Origin: SHLQ01 sp033344795
GTDB taxonomy: Bacteria > Actinomycetota > Acidimicrobiia > Acidimicrobiales > SHLQ01
Assembly (NCBI GenBank): GCA_033344795.1
Contig: JAWPMS010000001.1
Location: 1,054,001 to 1,118,000, forward strand
DNA: 64,000 nt
Reading direction: 5' to 3'
Below, piece after piece: positions 27,019-35,662 of this stretch; the stretch's first letter is position 1; every line of letters begins with the position of its first letter. The position numbers were made by a program, and so were the translations under genes. The notes below the pieces were generated by a model. It saw nothing but the letters and a program-made list of their open reading frames with translations. It searched no databases and was not told where the DNA came from.

Positions 27019-28751
27019 GGCGTGCCACTTTCGTCGGATCGATTGGGTTCACCGAGGATGATCTCGGTGACGAACTGCTGCGGAAGGTCTTCCCAGATCT
27101 CCCACCACAGGCTACGGCAGGCCACTCGCTCGCCGAACGACTGCGCCACGCTGGCAAACACGATCCACGCCGGCACCTTCTCGCCAGCACAACTCGTGCT
27201 GAAGTTGGCGAATGACGAGACCACGTCGGGGCCCTGGCCGTCTTCGTTCAGCTCGGCGTCGATGCCCGGCGCGAGAAACAGCCTGCTGAAGAGTCGGTGG
27301 AAGCCCTCGCCGTCAACCGAGTCGCGCAACATGATTCGGCCATCGCCGATCTCGAAGCGCCGTCGGTGCGTCGGGGCACCGTCGAGGTGGTGATACCCGT
27401 CGTGCGACGCGTCGACCACGAGCACCCCGCCTTTTTCGTACACGTCGTGAACGGTCGGTGTTGCGAGTCGGCCAGCCCGGAACGAGCTCCACACTTCGGT
27501 CTGATCGATCTCGCCAACCTCGACCGTGTTGTGAGCTTTGGTCGCCCGTTCGTACGCGCGACGGTCGCCGACGTAGGTCGAAACGCCGGTGTCGACGATG
27601 GCTCGTTTGCCGTCGACGGCTGCCACGAATGCCAAACACCCGGCTTGGGCATGTGCGGGAAGATCGGGCGGGCACGGAGGCCCGACATCGACGATCACGT
27701 GGAGGCGATCGTCTGGTCGGCACACGACATATCCCGACTCCGCCAGATGGGTAAGGGGGTCAGACCCCTCCGGGCGCACCCGGGGTATAGGGCCAAGGGC
27801 ATCAATTCGTGCGAGCCCGACGAGTGTTGCGTCACCGAACAACGGCACGTCACCATCGGGCATCCGCATGGCGCCCAGCCATCGGCGCATACGGGTCACG
27901 GCATCCTCGAGTCCTACCACCTGCGTCTGATTGGACGCCCAGAGCACGCGCCGCACGTCGATGAGGTCGCCGAGCACCTGGCAGTGATACGACGGCGATC
28001 GTTCGTAGTGACCTCCGTCGGGCAGGACCTGCCGTTCGATCTCTGCCCCCAGAAGGGAACGACCACGCTCGACCAGTTCGTCGTCGCCAACGAAGATGCC
28101 GAGCCCGATCAGGGCCTTCAGGTTCTTGATGAGGTGATTGCCACCCACATCGAGCTCGAGGTTCGCCGCCACGAACCCCGCATGCAGGCCGATCTGTTGG
28201 CGAACATCGTCTTCGATGTCGGAGCCACGCACCAGCGATTCGAACACACCGCACAGCACCCATGCACGAAGCGACACGACATACGGCGACCACTCGTCCC
28301 ACTGGCCAAACGTTGTGCCCGCTCGCCACGAGCGCCAGAGATCGGCGAACGCTGCTCTGCCTTCTTCTCTTGCACTGTCGCCTGGCTCGGCCGCGAGCGT
28401 CCACGCCCATTCGAAGTAGTGCAACGCATACCGAAAGAGCTGGCTGCGTTCATCCGGTCGCCAGCCCCCGGCGTCGTCGATGCAGTGGCTTTCGCCAACC
28501 AATGAGAAACGGTGGTCGGCCAGGTCGCCGATGCTGCCCAACAATGGCGGGTCGGCGGCATCGATCGGCACGAAACCAGCCGGCCAGCCTGCATCGTCGG
28601 AGACATCTCGCGTCCAGCGTCGTTCGAACATCGCCGGCCCACGTGACAACGCCAACTTCTGCGAACGCAGACGAGCTCGATGCGCCGCCTGCTCAGGACG
28701 GAGGTGGCTGAGCGTGCGAGCCAGCCGCTTGGCGTCTTCTTTGCGACTCAT
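27015..28751 (-). CDS. Heparinase II/III family protein (polysaccharide lyase-like)
   Basis: A 578-aa protein with an N-terminal alpha/alpha-toroid and a C-terminal beta-sandwich. Toroid motifs are NHLIKNLKALIGLG and LPDGGHYERSPSYHCQVLGDL, holding the Asn, Tyr and His residues of the lyase active site. The sandwich begins with PAHAQAGCLAFVAAVDGK and ERATKAHNTVEVGEID, hallmark strands of heparinase II/III. No clear Sec signal peptide is visible, which is unusual for an extracellular lyase; homologues in EPS loci have been proposed to work with the fused oxidoreductase. Role could be uronate epimerisation or lyase trimming of the glycan. It shares 4-bp overlaps with both neighbours. Confidence 0.86.
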   Translation of the reverse strand: MSRKEDAKRLARTLSHLRPEQAAHRARLRSQKLALSRGPAMFERRWTRDVSDDAGWPAGFVPIDAADPPLLGSIGDLADHRFSLVGESHCIDDAGGWRPDERSQLFRYALHYFEWAWTLAAEPGDSAREEGRAAFADLWRSWRAGTTFGQWDEWSPYVVSLRAWVLCGVFESLVRGSDIEDDVRQQIGLHAGFVAANLELDVGGNHLIKNLKALIGLGIFVGDDELVERGRSLLGAEIERQVLPDGGHYERSPSYHCQVLGDLIDVRRVLWASNQTQVVGLEDAVTRMRRWLGAMRMPDGDVPLFGDATLVGLARIDALGPIPRVRPEGSDPLTHLAESGYVVCRPDDRLHVIVDVGPPCPPDLPAHAQAGCLAFVAAVDGKRAIVDTGVSTYVGDRRAYERATKAHNTVEVGEIDQTEVWSSFRAGRLATPTVHDVYEKGGVLVVDASHDGYHHLDGAPTHRRRFEIGDGRIMLRDSVDGEGFHRLFSRLFLAPGIDAELNEDGQGPDVVSSFANFSTSCAGEKVPAWIVFASVAQSFGERVACRSLWWEIWEDLPQQFVTEIILGEPNRSDESGTP

Positions 28752-29617
28752 GACAGGGCCGCCACCAGCGACGTGATTCCTTCGCGAAACGAGCGTGGTG
28801 CATGGTCGAGGTCACGGCGAGCTTCGCTGATGTCGAACACCTTGTCTTCTTCGAGGCGGTCGAGTTGCTCGACCTTCAACCTCGGGTTGGGCAAGACCCC
28901 TTCGTACATCGCGAGTACTCGGCGAGTTGCCCCTATGGGCATCTTGATGAACTTCGGCGACCGTCTGGCCGCCACGCACGTCTCCTCGAGAATCCTGTGG
29001 AAACTGATCGGCTCGGGCCCGCCGACGTCATACGCCTTGCCGATGGCCACGTCTCGTTCGGCCGCGTTGACGATGGTCGCGGCGAGGTCTTCGACGTGCA
29101 CGGGCTGTTGCAGATGAGAACCATCGCCGGGAATCGGAAGAGCGGGCGTCCGGCGGACAAGGCCAACGAGCCGAGAGATGTTCCGGTCGCCGGGGGCGCC
29201 GTAGATCATCGTTGGCCGGATGATCGTCCAATCGAGGCCGCTGGCCGTAATGGTGTCTTCGGCCGCCATGCGCACCTGCTTCGATGGCGCCGGAAGTTTG
29301 GTGAAGATCGCCGTCGTCGACACGAAGACCGCGCGTTTCAACCCTGCGTTCTCGGCTGCACCGACGACGGTCGGAGCATGGCCGAAGCCCAGGCTGGCGA
29401 GATTGACCAGGCAGTCGGCATTGGCGTGGGCGAACGCGGCATCGACCGAGGCTGCATCATCGAGGTCGCCCCAGATCGACTCAGCGCCTGCGTGGCGAAC
29501 CGTGTCGGCGCTCTCGGTGGACCGAGCCAACGCCACGACATCGTGCCCGCGTGCGAGCAGCTCGCGCAGCACGAAGTCGCCCGTGAAACCGCTGCCACCG
29601 GTGAGGAGGACGCGCAT
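28748..29617 (-). CDS. NAD(P)-dependent sugar epimerase/reductase (atypical extended SDR)
   Basis: A 289-aa protein with LLTGGSGFTGDFVLRELL (nucleotide-binding GxxGxxG) and a VALARS segment following the second strand. The usual YxxxK catalytic pair is not evident where expected: VFVSTTAIFTKLPAPSKQ lacks the tyrosine. This points to the atypical SDR group (SDR_a5-like) rather than a classical epimerase. TIIRPTMIYGAPGDRNISR and HVEDLAATIV are conserved substrate-side motifs. It may reduce a keto-sugar intermediate; the precise reaction is unknown. It overlaps the heparinase-like gene by 4 bp. Confidence 0.8.
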   Translation of the reverse strand: MRVLLTGGSGFTGDFVLRELLARGHDVVALARSTESADTVRHAGAESIWGDLDDAASVDAAFAHANADCLVNLASLGFGHAPTVVGAAENAGLKRAVFVSTTAIFTKLPAPSKQVRMAAEDTITASGLDWTIIRPTMIYGAPGDRNISRLVGLVRRTPALPIPGDGSHLQQPVHVEDLAATIVNAAERDVAIGKAYDVGGPEPISFHRILEETCVAARRSPKFIKMPIGATRRVLAMYEGVLPNPRLKVEQLDRLEEDKVFDISEARRDLDHAPRSFREGITSLVAALS

Positions 29618-29618
29618 G

Positions 29619-30887
29619 TCAGCCCGCCCGCCGTTGCAGCACCGAAGACATCAGCTCGCGGTACCGACCAGCGAGCACTCGGCGATCGAATCGTTCGGCT
29701 ACGGCGACTCGGCCAGCCGCAGCCATCGAACGCCGACGCTCTTCGTCATCGGCGAGTTCGGCAATCGCTGCGGCAAGAGCGGGCACGTCTTCGGGTGCAA
29801 CAACAACGGCGCCAGCTTCACGAAGGATGTTTGCCGGCTCACCCTCGACCGACCCGACAACCGCTTTGCCGGCCGCGAGGTATTCGAAGATCTTCGACGG
29901 GATGAAACTCGAGAAGAGGCTCACATCGCGCAACGGAACCAGGCAGATGTCGGAGACAGCGAGCAGATCGGCCACCCGCTCAGCCGGAACTCCGTCGTGC
30001 AGAGAGATGTGGCTCACACCCAACTCGCTCACCTTGTCGACCAGCGCGGGTTTGGCCGCGCCCTCCCCTACGAACGCCACGTGAATCTTGTCGCCATCGA
30101 GCTGGGCGCATGCCTCGGCGACGGTGTCGAGGCCATGGGAGATGCCGTGAGCCCCTATGTACAACACGAGCACGTCGTCTTCGCCTGCGCCGAGCCACGC
30201 TCGATCTTCGGGTTTGGCCTCGACCGCATCGAACCGTTCGAGGTCGGCACCGTTGGTGATCGTGGTGACCTTGCCGGCCGGTACGCCGCGTTCGATCAGG
30301 TCGTCTCGGAACCCCTCCGACACCACAACCACATGGTCGGCTGCGTGATAGGCGGCAAGCTCGAGTCGCTCGAGGATACGAATGAGAATGGGGTTCGTGA
30401 GCACGCCGAGCTCGACGAAGATCGCCGGCCAGAGATCTCGCACCTCGACAATGAGCGCACTCCGTTTGATGCGGGCCAGGAACCAGGCAGAGAAGATCGA
30501 GAAGAACGTCGGTGAGCTGACGATGATGACATCGGGCCGCCCGATGCGCCGCCAGCCGAGCACCACACTCGACACCATGAACGTGAGATGGCCGAAGATC
30601 TTCTTGGCGAACCCACTGTTCGGCGTGGCATAGAGACAAGTGCGAACGACTCGGTACCCCTCGGTCGACTCCTCGATTCGAACCTTGCCGCGATACTCCT
30701 CGGGGATCACGCCCGTGGGGTGGTTGGGCATACCCGTGAGCACGGTGACGTCGTCGCCCGCGGTGGCCCACATGCGCGCCATCTCACCGAGGCGTGCCTG
30801 CGGCGCACCGATCTCGGGCGGGAAATAGTGCGACACCACGACCACGTGCAAAGGCGTGCCTTTGTCGGGAGTTCGCTCCACGGTCAC
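29619..30887 (-). CDS. Glycosyltransferase, GT4-like (WbuB type)
   Basis: About 422 aa. It begins VVVVSHYFPPEIGAPQARLGE, the N-terminal signature of WbuB-type fucosamine/N-acetyl-sugar transferases. VEVRDLWPAIFVELGVL and TNGADLERFDAVEAKPEDR follow, and VPLRDVSLFSSFIPSKIFEYLAAGKAVVGS gives the subfamily donor motif (PSKxFEYxAxGxP) in place of EGFG. The GTG at 30887 overlaps the preceding stop (GTGA). WbuB-type enzymes act early in O-antigen repeat assembly, consistent with its place next to the initiating transferase. Confident for the subfamily, not for the sugar. Confidence 0.9.
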   Translation of the reverse strand: MTVERTPDKGTPLHVVVVSHYFPPEIGAPQARLGEMARMWATAGDDVTVLTGMPNHPTGVIPEEYRGKVRIEESTEGYRVVRTCLYATPNSGFAKKIFGHLTFMVSSVVLGWRRIGRPDVIIVSSPTFFSIFSAWFLARIKRSALIVEVRDLWPAIFVELGVLTNPILIRILERLELAAYHAADHVVVVSEGFRDDLIERGVPAGKVTTITNGADLERFDAVEAKPEDRAWLGAGEDDVLVLYIGAHGISHGLDTVAEACAQLDGDKIHVAFVGEGAAKPALVDKVSELGVSHISLHDGVPAERVADLLAVSDICLVPLRDVSLFSSFIPSKIFEYLAAGKAVVGSVEGEPANILREAGAVVVAPEDVPALAAAIAELADDEERRRSMAAAGRVAVAERFDRRVLAGRYRELMSSVLQRRAG

Positions 30888-31891
30888 GTCGCCGTCCTCG
30901 GAACTTTGCGGCGATCGACATAAATGAGCGGCAACAACACGAACACCGCAGCCATTGCCACGACGGCGACGCCACAAACGGCGGCCACCGCGGTCGAGCG
31001 GTCATGTGCGAGCAGCCCGATCGCCGCGCACCCCGATGTGATCGCGGCGACGATGAGCGTGGTGCGCACATGGGTCAGCCGATTGTTGGCGAGATGTTGA
31101 TAGCTGTGCTCGCGATGTGATTCCCAGATTCGTTTCCCTTTGCGGGCCCGACGAAGAATCGTGAGCGTCGTATCGAAGAGATACAGCAGCAACGGCGCGG
31201 CAACCGTGACCGGCGATGCGCCAGCAGCAAGAGCGATCACCGACAAGATCGCGATATAGCTGCCCAGGTAGTAGCTGCCAACGTCGCCGGCGAAGACCCG
31301 TGCGACTGGGAAGTTAAACGGAAGAAACCCGAGCGAGCCTCCGACGAGTGCTGCTCCACCAACCGCCACCAGGTCGTTGTTCATCTGCGAGCCGACAACC
31401 ATGTGGGTCACCCCGACGATGGCGGCGGTGACGGCCGTAATTCCGTTGATGCCATCCATGAAGTTGAACAGGTTCACATAGGTGATGATCCAGACGACGG
31501 TCACCACGCTTGCGAGAATCACGAGTGAGGTTCGCAGGTCGAAGTCGGTGGCCAACAGCACGGCTGCGATTGCCGACAAGACGACCTGAGTCGAAAGCCG
31601 CAGCTCGACCGAGCGGCTGCGGTGATCGTCGGCGAAACCCAGCGCAGCGAATCCCGCGGGCACGGCGAGCAACACGATCGCGTGCGCACCATCGACAACC
31701 CCGCCGACGAGCAGCGCAGCCGAAGAGGCCACGGCGATCGCCAAACCCCCGCCACGGAGCACTGGTTTGGAGTGCGAAGAACGCTCGTTGGGCACGTCGA
31801 GCAGGCCGAAACGAGACAAGAACGGCCTGAGCAGTATCGAAAGGAGAACGGTGACGCCAAGAGCAAACGACGCGGCGATGATCATGTTCAA
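30884..31891 (-). CDS. Undecaprenyl-phosphate sugar-1-phosphate transferase (WecA/MraY/TagO family)
   Basis: A 335-aa polytopic membrane protein of about 11 helices. It carries the family signatures DVPNERSSHSKPVLRGGGLAI, GFADDHRSRSVELRLSTQ (catalytic DD), NLFNFMDGINGI (nucleotide-binding) and FPVARVFAGDVGSYYLG; a cytoplasmic HxxQ-like ending, HREHSYQHLANNRL, is typical of WecA/WbpL rather than MraY. It transfers a HexNAc-1-P from UDP-sugar to undecaprenyl phosphate, starting the repeat unit. First gene of the long minus-strand operon; its promoter should be within the 242 bp shared with the divergent autokinase gene. Confidence 0.92.
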   Translation of the reverse strand: MNMIIAASFALGVTVLLSILLRPFLSRFGLLDVPNERSSHSKPVLRGGGLAIAVASSAALLVGGVVDGAHAIVLLAVPAGFAALGFADDHRSRSVELRLSTQVVLSAIAAVLLATDFDLRTSLVILASVVTVVWIITYVNLFNFMDGINGITAVTAAIVGVTHMVVGSQMNNDLVAVGGAALVGGSLGFLPFNFPVARVFAGDVGSYYLGSYIAILSVIALAAGASPVTVAAPLLLYLFDTTLTILRRARKGKRIWESHREHSYQHLANNRLTHVRTTLIVAAITSGCAAIGLLAHDRSTAVAAVCGVAVVAMAAVFVLLPLIYVDRRKVPRTAT

Positions 31892-32133
31892 CTCGCTCTC
31901 ACGTACACCATCATGGTCTCGATCCGCCTTGGCTCATCCGAGAGTAACCGAGCACCGAACGGGCCAACAGGACCTGTGTGCCCATCAAGACGCACATTTT
32001 GTCCGCCGACGTACTACTTACCTATGCGAGATCACCACTACTGTTGCACCACGATGATTTCGACCCTCGCGCGCCCTCCGATAAGTGGCGACTTGGCCAC
32101 CGGGCGCGCCCGTGAGCATGGGGTGCCGGCGAA
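31892..32133. promoter_or_regulatory. Divergent intergenic region between the WecA-like operon and the autokinase gene
   Basis: These 242 bp separate two outward-facing transcription units and must hold both promoters. I see no convincing consensus -35/-10 pair on either strand, nor a clear inverted repeat, so only the location is supported. Confidence 0.4.
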
Positions 32134-33762
32134 GTGACCGCCCCCGCCGTACGCGAGCTCGCCATTCAGGACTACTTCGACATCCTCCGACGCCGCTGGA
32201 AGGTCATCTTCGCCATCTTGCTACTGGCTGCCGCCGGTGCAGCTGCGGCGACCGTGCTGCAGGAGACGACATACCAGGCCCGCGCCGAGGTGCTGATAAG
32301 AACGGGCGCGACGAATCAACTCTTCCCTTCCGCGTCGAACACCGGCAACCGTCTGGTGCGTCAATCGCAGGCCGAGCTCACCTACTTGCGCACCGACGCA
32401 TACCGAGCCGCAGCCGCAGAACAGCTGGGCAGGACGGCAAACGTCTCCATTGGCCTCGTCTCCGATCGAGACGTCGTCGACACCGGGCGAATCAGCTTCA
32501 CCAACGTCGACCTCGAACCCGAACGCGCCGCCGAAGCGGCACAGACCTATGCACAGGCATACATCGATGCACGCAACGCAGCAGACGTTGAAGACATTCA
32601 GCGCCAGCTCGGCGAGGCCGTCCTGGCAGAGACGAGTCTGTCGGCAGAGCTCGAAGCCTTGCGCACCCCGATCGACGAAATCGACGCCAGCATCGCAAGA
32701 ACCACCGACCCCACCACGCTCTCGAACCTGACTGCACAACGCAACCTGCTGCTCTCCCAGCTCGGGGCCGACGTTGGACGACTCGAAAGTGGCGTGAGCC
32801 AAGCCGGTAGTTCGGTCGAGCAACTGACCGGCGCGAGCATCGTCATCACCGACCCGAACATGACAGCCGTCATCTCGAGCGCGGCGTCGGTGCCAACATC
32901 GCCCATCTCGACGGGTTGGGTCCAGAACCTTCTCATCGCTCTGGCGGTGGGAAGTGTCTTGGGCATCGGGGCGGCCCTGCTTCGCGAGACGATGGACAAC
33001 CGGGTGCACTCCGACGAAGACATCGAGGCGCTCCTCGATCTGCCCGTCATCGGCCATGTTGGAACGATGACCAAGAGGGATCGCAAGATCGGCCTTGTCG
33101 TCAACCAACCAAACCCCGACAAGAGGGCTCTCGAGGCCTACCGCAAGATCCGCTCCTCGATCATGTTCCTGCAGGCGCAACGAGAGATCGACGTCATCCA
33201 GGTCACCAGCCCAGTGCAGGGCAACGGTAAGACGACGGTGGCTGGGAACCTCGCCGTAGCGTTCGCCCAACAGCGACAGTCGGTCCTCCTGATCGATGCC
33301 GACCTCCGTCGGCCCCAGGTGCACAAACGTTTCCTCGTGACAGGACTCGACGATGGTCTCAGTTCGGTACTCGCGGAAGATCTTCTCTTCGCTGACGCGG
33401 TACGGCTCGACATGGTCACCGGGGTCTACATTTTGCCCGCAGGAAAGCGGCCCCCGAACCCGTCCGAGCTGCTCGGGTCTGAAGCCTTCCAAAACCTCTA
33501 CAAGGTGGTGCGCTCGGACTTCGACATCGTCATCATCGACACCCCTCCGCTGCTACCGGTGACCGACGCCAGACTCGTTGCGGCAGTGGCCGACGCGGTC
33601 ATTCTCGTGGCCGACCCGAGTGCAAACACCAAACGTGAACTCACCGACAGCGTCGACCTGCTGCACAAAGCCGGGGCGACGACGTCAGGTGTGGTGCTGA
33701 ACCGAGCACCCGACGCGAAGGGCTACGGCCACACGTACGGCCATAGCTACGAAGAGCAGTAA
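32134..33762 (+). CDS. Polysaccharide co-polymerase / tyrosine autokinase (Wzz-Wzc or CapA-CapB fusion)
   Basis: About 542 aa, GTG start. The Wzz domain is flanked by two transmembrane helices (about residues 23-42 and 262-284) around an external coiled-coil-rich region. The cytoplasmic BY-kinase domain has Walker A SPVQGNGKTT (359-368), Walker A' LLIDADLRRP (386-394) and Walker B VIIDTPPLLPVTDA. The C-terminus GYGHTYGHSYEEQ is the tyrosine cluster used for autophosphorylation. Family role: controls chain length and export of the polymer by cycling phosphorylation. The external loop is shorter than in Gram-negative Wzc, as is common in actinobacteria. The cognate phosphatase is not in the window. 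Confidence 0.92.
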   Translation: MTAPAVRELAIQDYFDILRRRWKVIFAILLLAAAGAAAATVLQETTYQARAEVLIRTGATNQLFPSASNTGNRLVRQSQAELTYLRTDAYRAAAAEQLGRTANVSIGLVSDRDVVDTGRISFTNVDLEPERAAEAAQTYAQAYIDARNAADVEDIQRQLGEAVLAETSLSAELEALRTPIDEIDASIARTTDPTTLSNLTAQRNLLLSQLGADVGRLESGVSQAGSSVEQLTGASIVITDPNMTAVISSAASVPTSPISTGWVQNLLIALAVGSVLGIGAALLRETMDNRVHSDEDIEALLDLPVIGHVGTMTKRDRKIGLVVNQPNPDKRALEAYRKIRSSIMFLQAQREIDVIQVTSPVQGNGKTTVAGNLAVAFAQQRQSVLLIDADLRRPQVHKRFLVTGLDDGLSSVLAEDLLFADAVRLDMVTGVYILPAGKRPPNPSELLGSEAFQNLYKVVRSDFDIVIIDTPPLLPVTDARLVAAVADAVILVADPSANTKRELTDSVDLLHKAGATTSGVVLNRAPDAKGYGHTYGHSYEEQ

Positions 33763-33771
33763 TTTCGCCTC

Positions 33772-33788
33772 ACGACGTCTAGCGTCGT
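33772..33788 (+). terminator. Possible hairpin after the autokinase gene
   Basis: A six-base perfect stem (ACGACG / CGTCGT) with a five-base loop lies 10 bp past the stop codon. It is not followed by a T run, so intrinsic termination is uncertain. Confidence 0.3.
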
Positions 33789-33912
33789 CACACAAAGTGC
33801 TCTTTGACCACGCATTTATCGCTGCTTTTTCGATAGTTGCGGCAGCTCTGTAAGTGGCCTCAGAGTCCTGTTACGGTCGGTTCCAATCGGGGTCGCGGGG
33901 TCGACGAAAGAC

Positions 33913-34473
33913 ATGGGAATGGGCGACGAAGAACTAGACGAAGCGAGCAAATCACGACGCCGAATCTTGCAGGCCGCAGCGGCCGCGGGCGTAGGCGCAG
34001 CCGTCCTCGGCGCACCCAAGGTGAGCGTGGTGCCCGCGTATGGCCTCACCAATTCAGTGGTTACCGACCAATGCTTCTACTTCGCCTGGGAAGACGGGAA
34101 CGGAGGAGGGGCAAACGACTTCTGGAGCACGACAGATACCAACGCCGACAGCACCTCTGGAAGCGGCACCAACGTGACGTACACATGGAACAACCTCACG
34201 TCTGGCGGCGGCTCACTCGTGATCAACGTCACCGGCAGCCCGAGTTCGGGTGGCGGCGCCAACTTCTCGCCGACAGAACCTCCGGGCTGCATGCTCACGG
34301 TCATGTCAGGGACGGGTGGGAGCCCGTACAGCAATGCGCCCACTGGATGCACGGCCGTGGGGAGCGCATTGGCTGGCACCTACAGCGCGGCGGCAGCGAA
34401 TGGCTTCCCAAACACCAACACCCCTGGCAATATCCCAACCTTGTACTTCGTGTCGTTTGATCTGAGCTGCTAA
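33913..34473 (+). CDS. Twin-arginine-signal secreted protein next to an HPr-rel kinase (candidate client A)
   Basis: About 186 aa. The N-terminus has the twin-arginine-like SKSRRRILQAAAAAGVGAAV and a hydrophobic core, ending near VVPAYG, so export through Tat is likely. The mature part (about 145 aa) is rich in Gly, Ser, Thr and Asn, with four cysteines, one being the very last residue (FDLSC). No enzymatic motif is visible. It is 48 bp upstream of the HprK-like kinase on the same strand, and a second protein with the same kind of leader adjoins the mirror cassette (39329-39835), which suggests they are the exported clients of this system. That role is inference. Two in-frame ATGs (33913 and 33919) could be starts. 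Confidence 0.75.
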   Translation: MGMGDEELDEASKSRRRILQAAAAAGVGAAVLGAPKVSVVPAYGLTNSVVTDQCFYFAWEDGNGGGANDFWSTTDTNADSTSGSGTNVTYTWNNLTSGGGSLVINVTGSPSSGGGANFSPTEPPGCMLTVMSGTGGSPYSNAPTGCTAVGSALAGTYSAAAANGFPNTNTPGNIPTLYFVSFDLSC

Positions 34474-34521
34474 TCGCGCGGGGTCCCTGCGCGCGGTTCG
34501 GGCCATCTGTAGACCTGTCCG

Positions 34522-35640
34522 ATGAACGACGAACCGACTTTTCGTTGCGGTGGCTACACGTTCTCACTGAGCGGCCACCAGGAATCCGTCGAAGCCATGG
34601 CCGAACTGATGGTCGACCTTTCGTGTGAGTCAGGATCACCGCGCACGCAATGGCACTTCTCTTGCCACGGGAGTTTGAGAACCGTACGCATCGATGGCGA
34701 GGTGATCCTGTCCGAGTTACCGAGCCGGCTGATGCCAGCTCAGGTCGTCTCGTTGCTGACGCGGCAGGTTCTCGACCATGAGTCGACACTGCTGCACATT
34801 CACGCGGCCGCGGTGGTTGAGAACGACCAGGCGATGTTTGTTGCAGGAACATCTGGCGCTGGCAAGTCAACCTTGTGTGCTGCGCTGGTGTCCTCAGGTT
34901 GGGCGTATCTGACGGACGAAATCGTCAGCGTGCATCCCGCAACCCTTGAAGTGTCGTCGTTCCCAAAACCGATCAGCGTCAAGAAGTATGCAATTGGCGC
35001 GGTGGGTCGCATCGCACAAATCGATGTCCCTCCCGAACGAAGCGCCCCATGGATGGTGCCCGCCAGCACGCTCGGACAGCTCGCAGCGGCCAATCGGCAT
35101 GATGTTCGAACGATCGTGTCGTACCAGTTTCGCCAGGGCGGGGACAGTGTGCTCGAACCGTTGCACCGGGCAACGATGGTTCGCGAGCTCATGGCCGATG
35201 GCCAGGATGCGTTGCGGATGGGCGAGCAGGCTCTCCTCGTGACGTCGCAACTCGCAGCGCGAGCGAATTGTCTTTCGGCGACGTCGGGTGACGCAGCCGA
35301 GCTATCCACCCTGCTCCGCGACGCACACGACGACGCTTATCCGCTCGGCTCGCTAACGCCGATCGGCCCTGCCGATAGCGCCGGCGCGGGCCCTCGCCGG
35401 TCGGAGCGCGCCTCTTCATTGATCCTCGACGGCAGAGCACTGATCTTCGATGCGGCCGCTGGCCAGATCATCGAACTCGATGAAGCAACCACCACCTGGT
35501 GGGCCCTCTTCGATGGCTCACCGCTAGACGCAGTCGCAGGCGAGCATGCCGAAGCCTTCGCCGTATCCAGTTCGAGAAGTCGACACCTCGCACACAGAGC
35601 CATTGATCGGTTGCAAGCCCTCGACCTTCTCGTCGTATGA
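34522..35640 (+). CDS. HprK-related kinase with PqqD-like C-terminal tail (cassette A)
   Basis: A 372-aa protein. The central P-loop GTSGAGKST (109-117) is preceded by LHIHAAAVV, with DE at 132-133 and FPKPI at about 147-151. This HAAA / GxxGxGKST / DE / FPKPI order defines HPr-kinase-related proteins of the uncharacterised HPr-rel systems, distinct from true HprK because no HPr partner is present. Residues about 298-372 (SLILDGRALIFD ... IDRLQALDLLVV) resemble a PqqD fold: paired beta strands, an LDEATTTWW helix start and a final helix. Such a fold would let the kinase bind a peptide. It follows the Tat protein by 48 bp; PqqD-like cassette partner A lies just downstream on the opposite strand. 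Confidence 0.8.
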   Translation: MNDEPTFRCGGYTFSLSGHQESVEAMAELMVDLSCESGSPRTQWHFSCHGSLRTVRIDGEVILSELPSRLMPAQVVSLLTRQVLDHESTLLHIHAAAVVENDQAMFVAGTSGAGKSTLCAALVSSGWAYLTDEIVSVHPATLEVSSFPKPISVKKYAIGAVGRIAQIDVPPERSAPWMVPASTLGQLAAANRHDVRTIVSYQFRQGGDSVLEPLHRATMVRELMADGQDALRMGEQALLVTSQLAARANCLSATSGDAAELSTLLRDAHDDAYPLGSLTPIGPADSAGAGPRRSERASSLILDGRALIFDAAAGQIIELDEATTTWWALFDGSPLDAVAGEHAEAFAVSSSRSRHLAHRAIDRLQALDLLVV

Positions 35641-35662
35641 GCCGCCTCGCTAGCCGCGACCG

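Noticed and set aside
25585..27393. 602-codon plus-strand open frame
   Set aside because: Antisense shadow of the two-domain oxidoreductase, whose cofactor motifs are explicit; long antisense frames are common at high GC.
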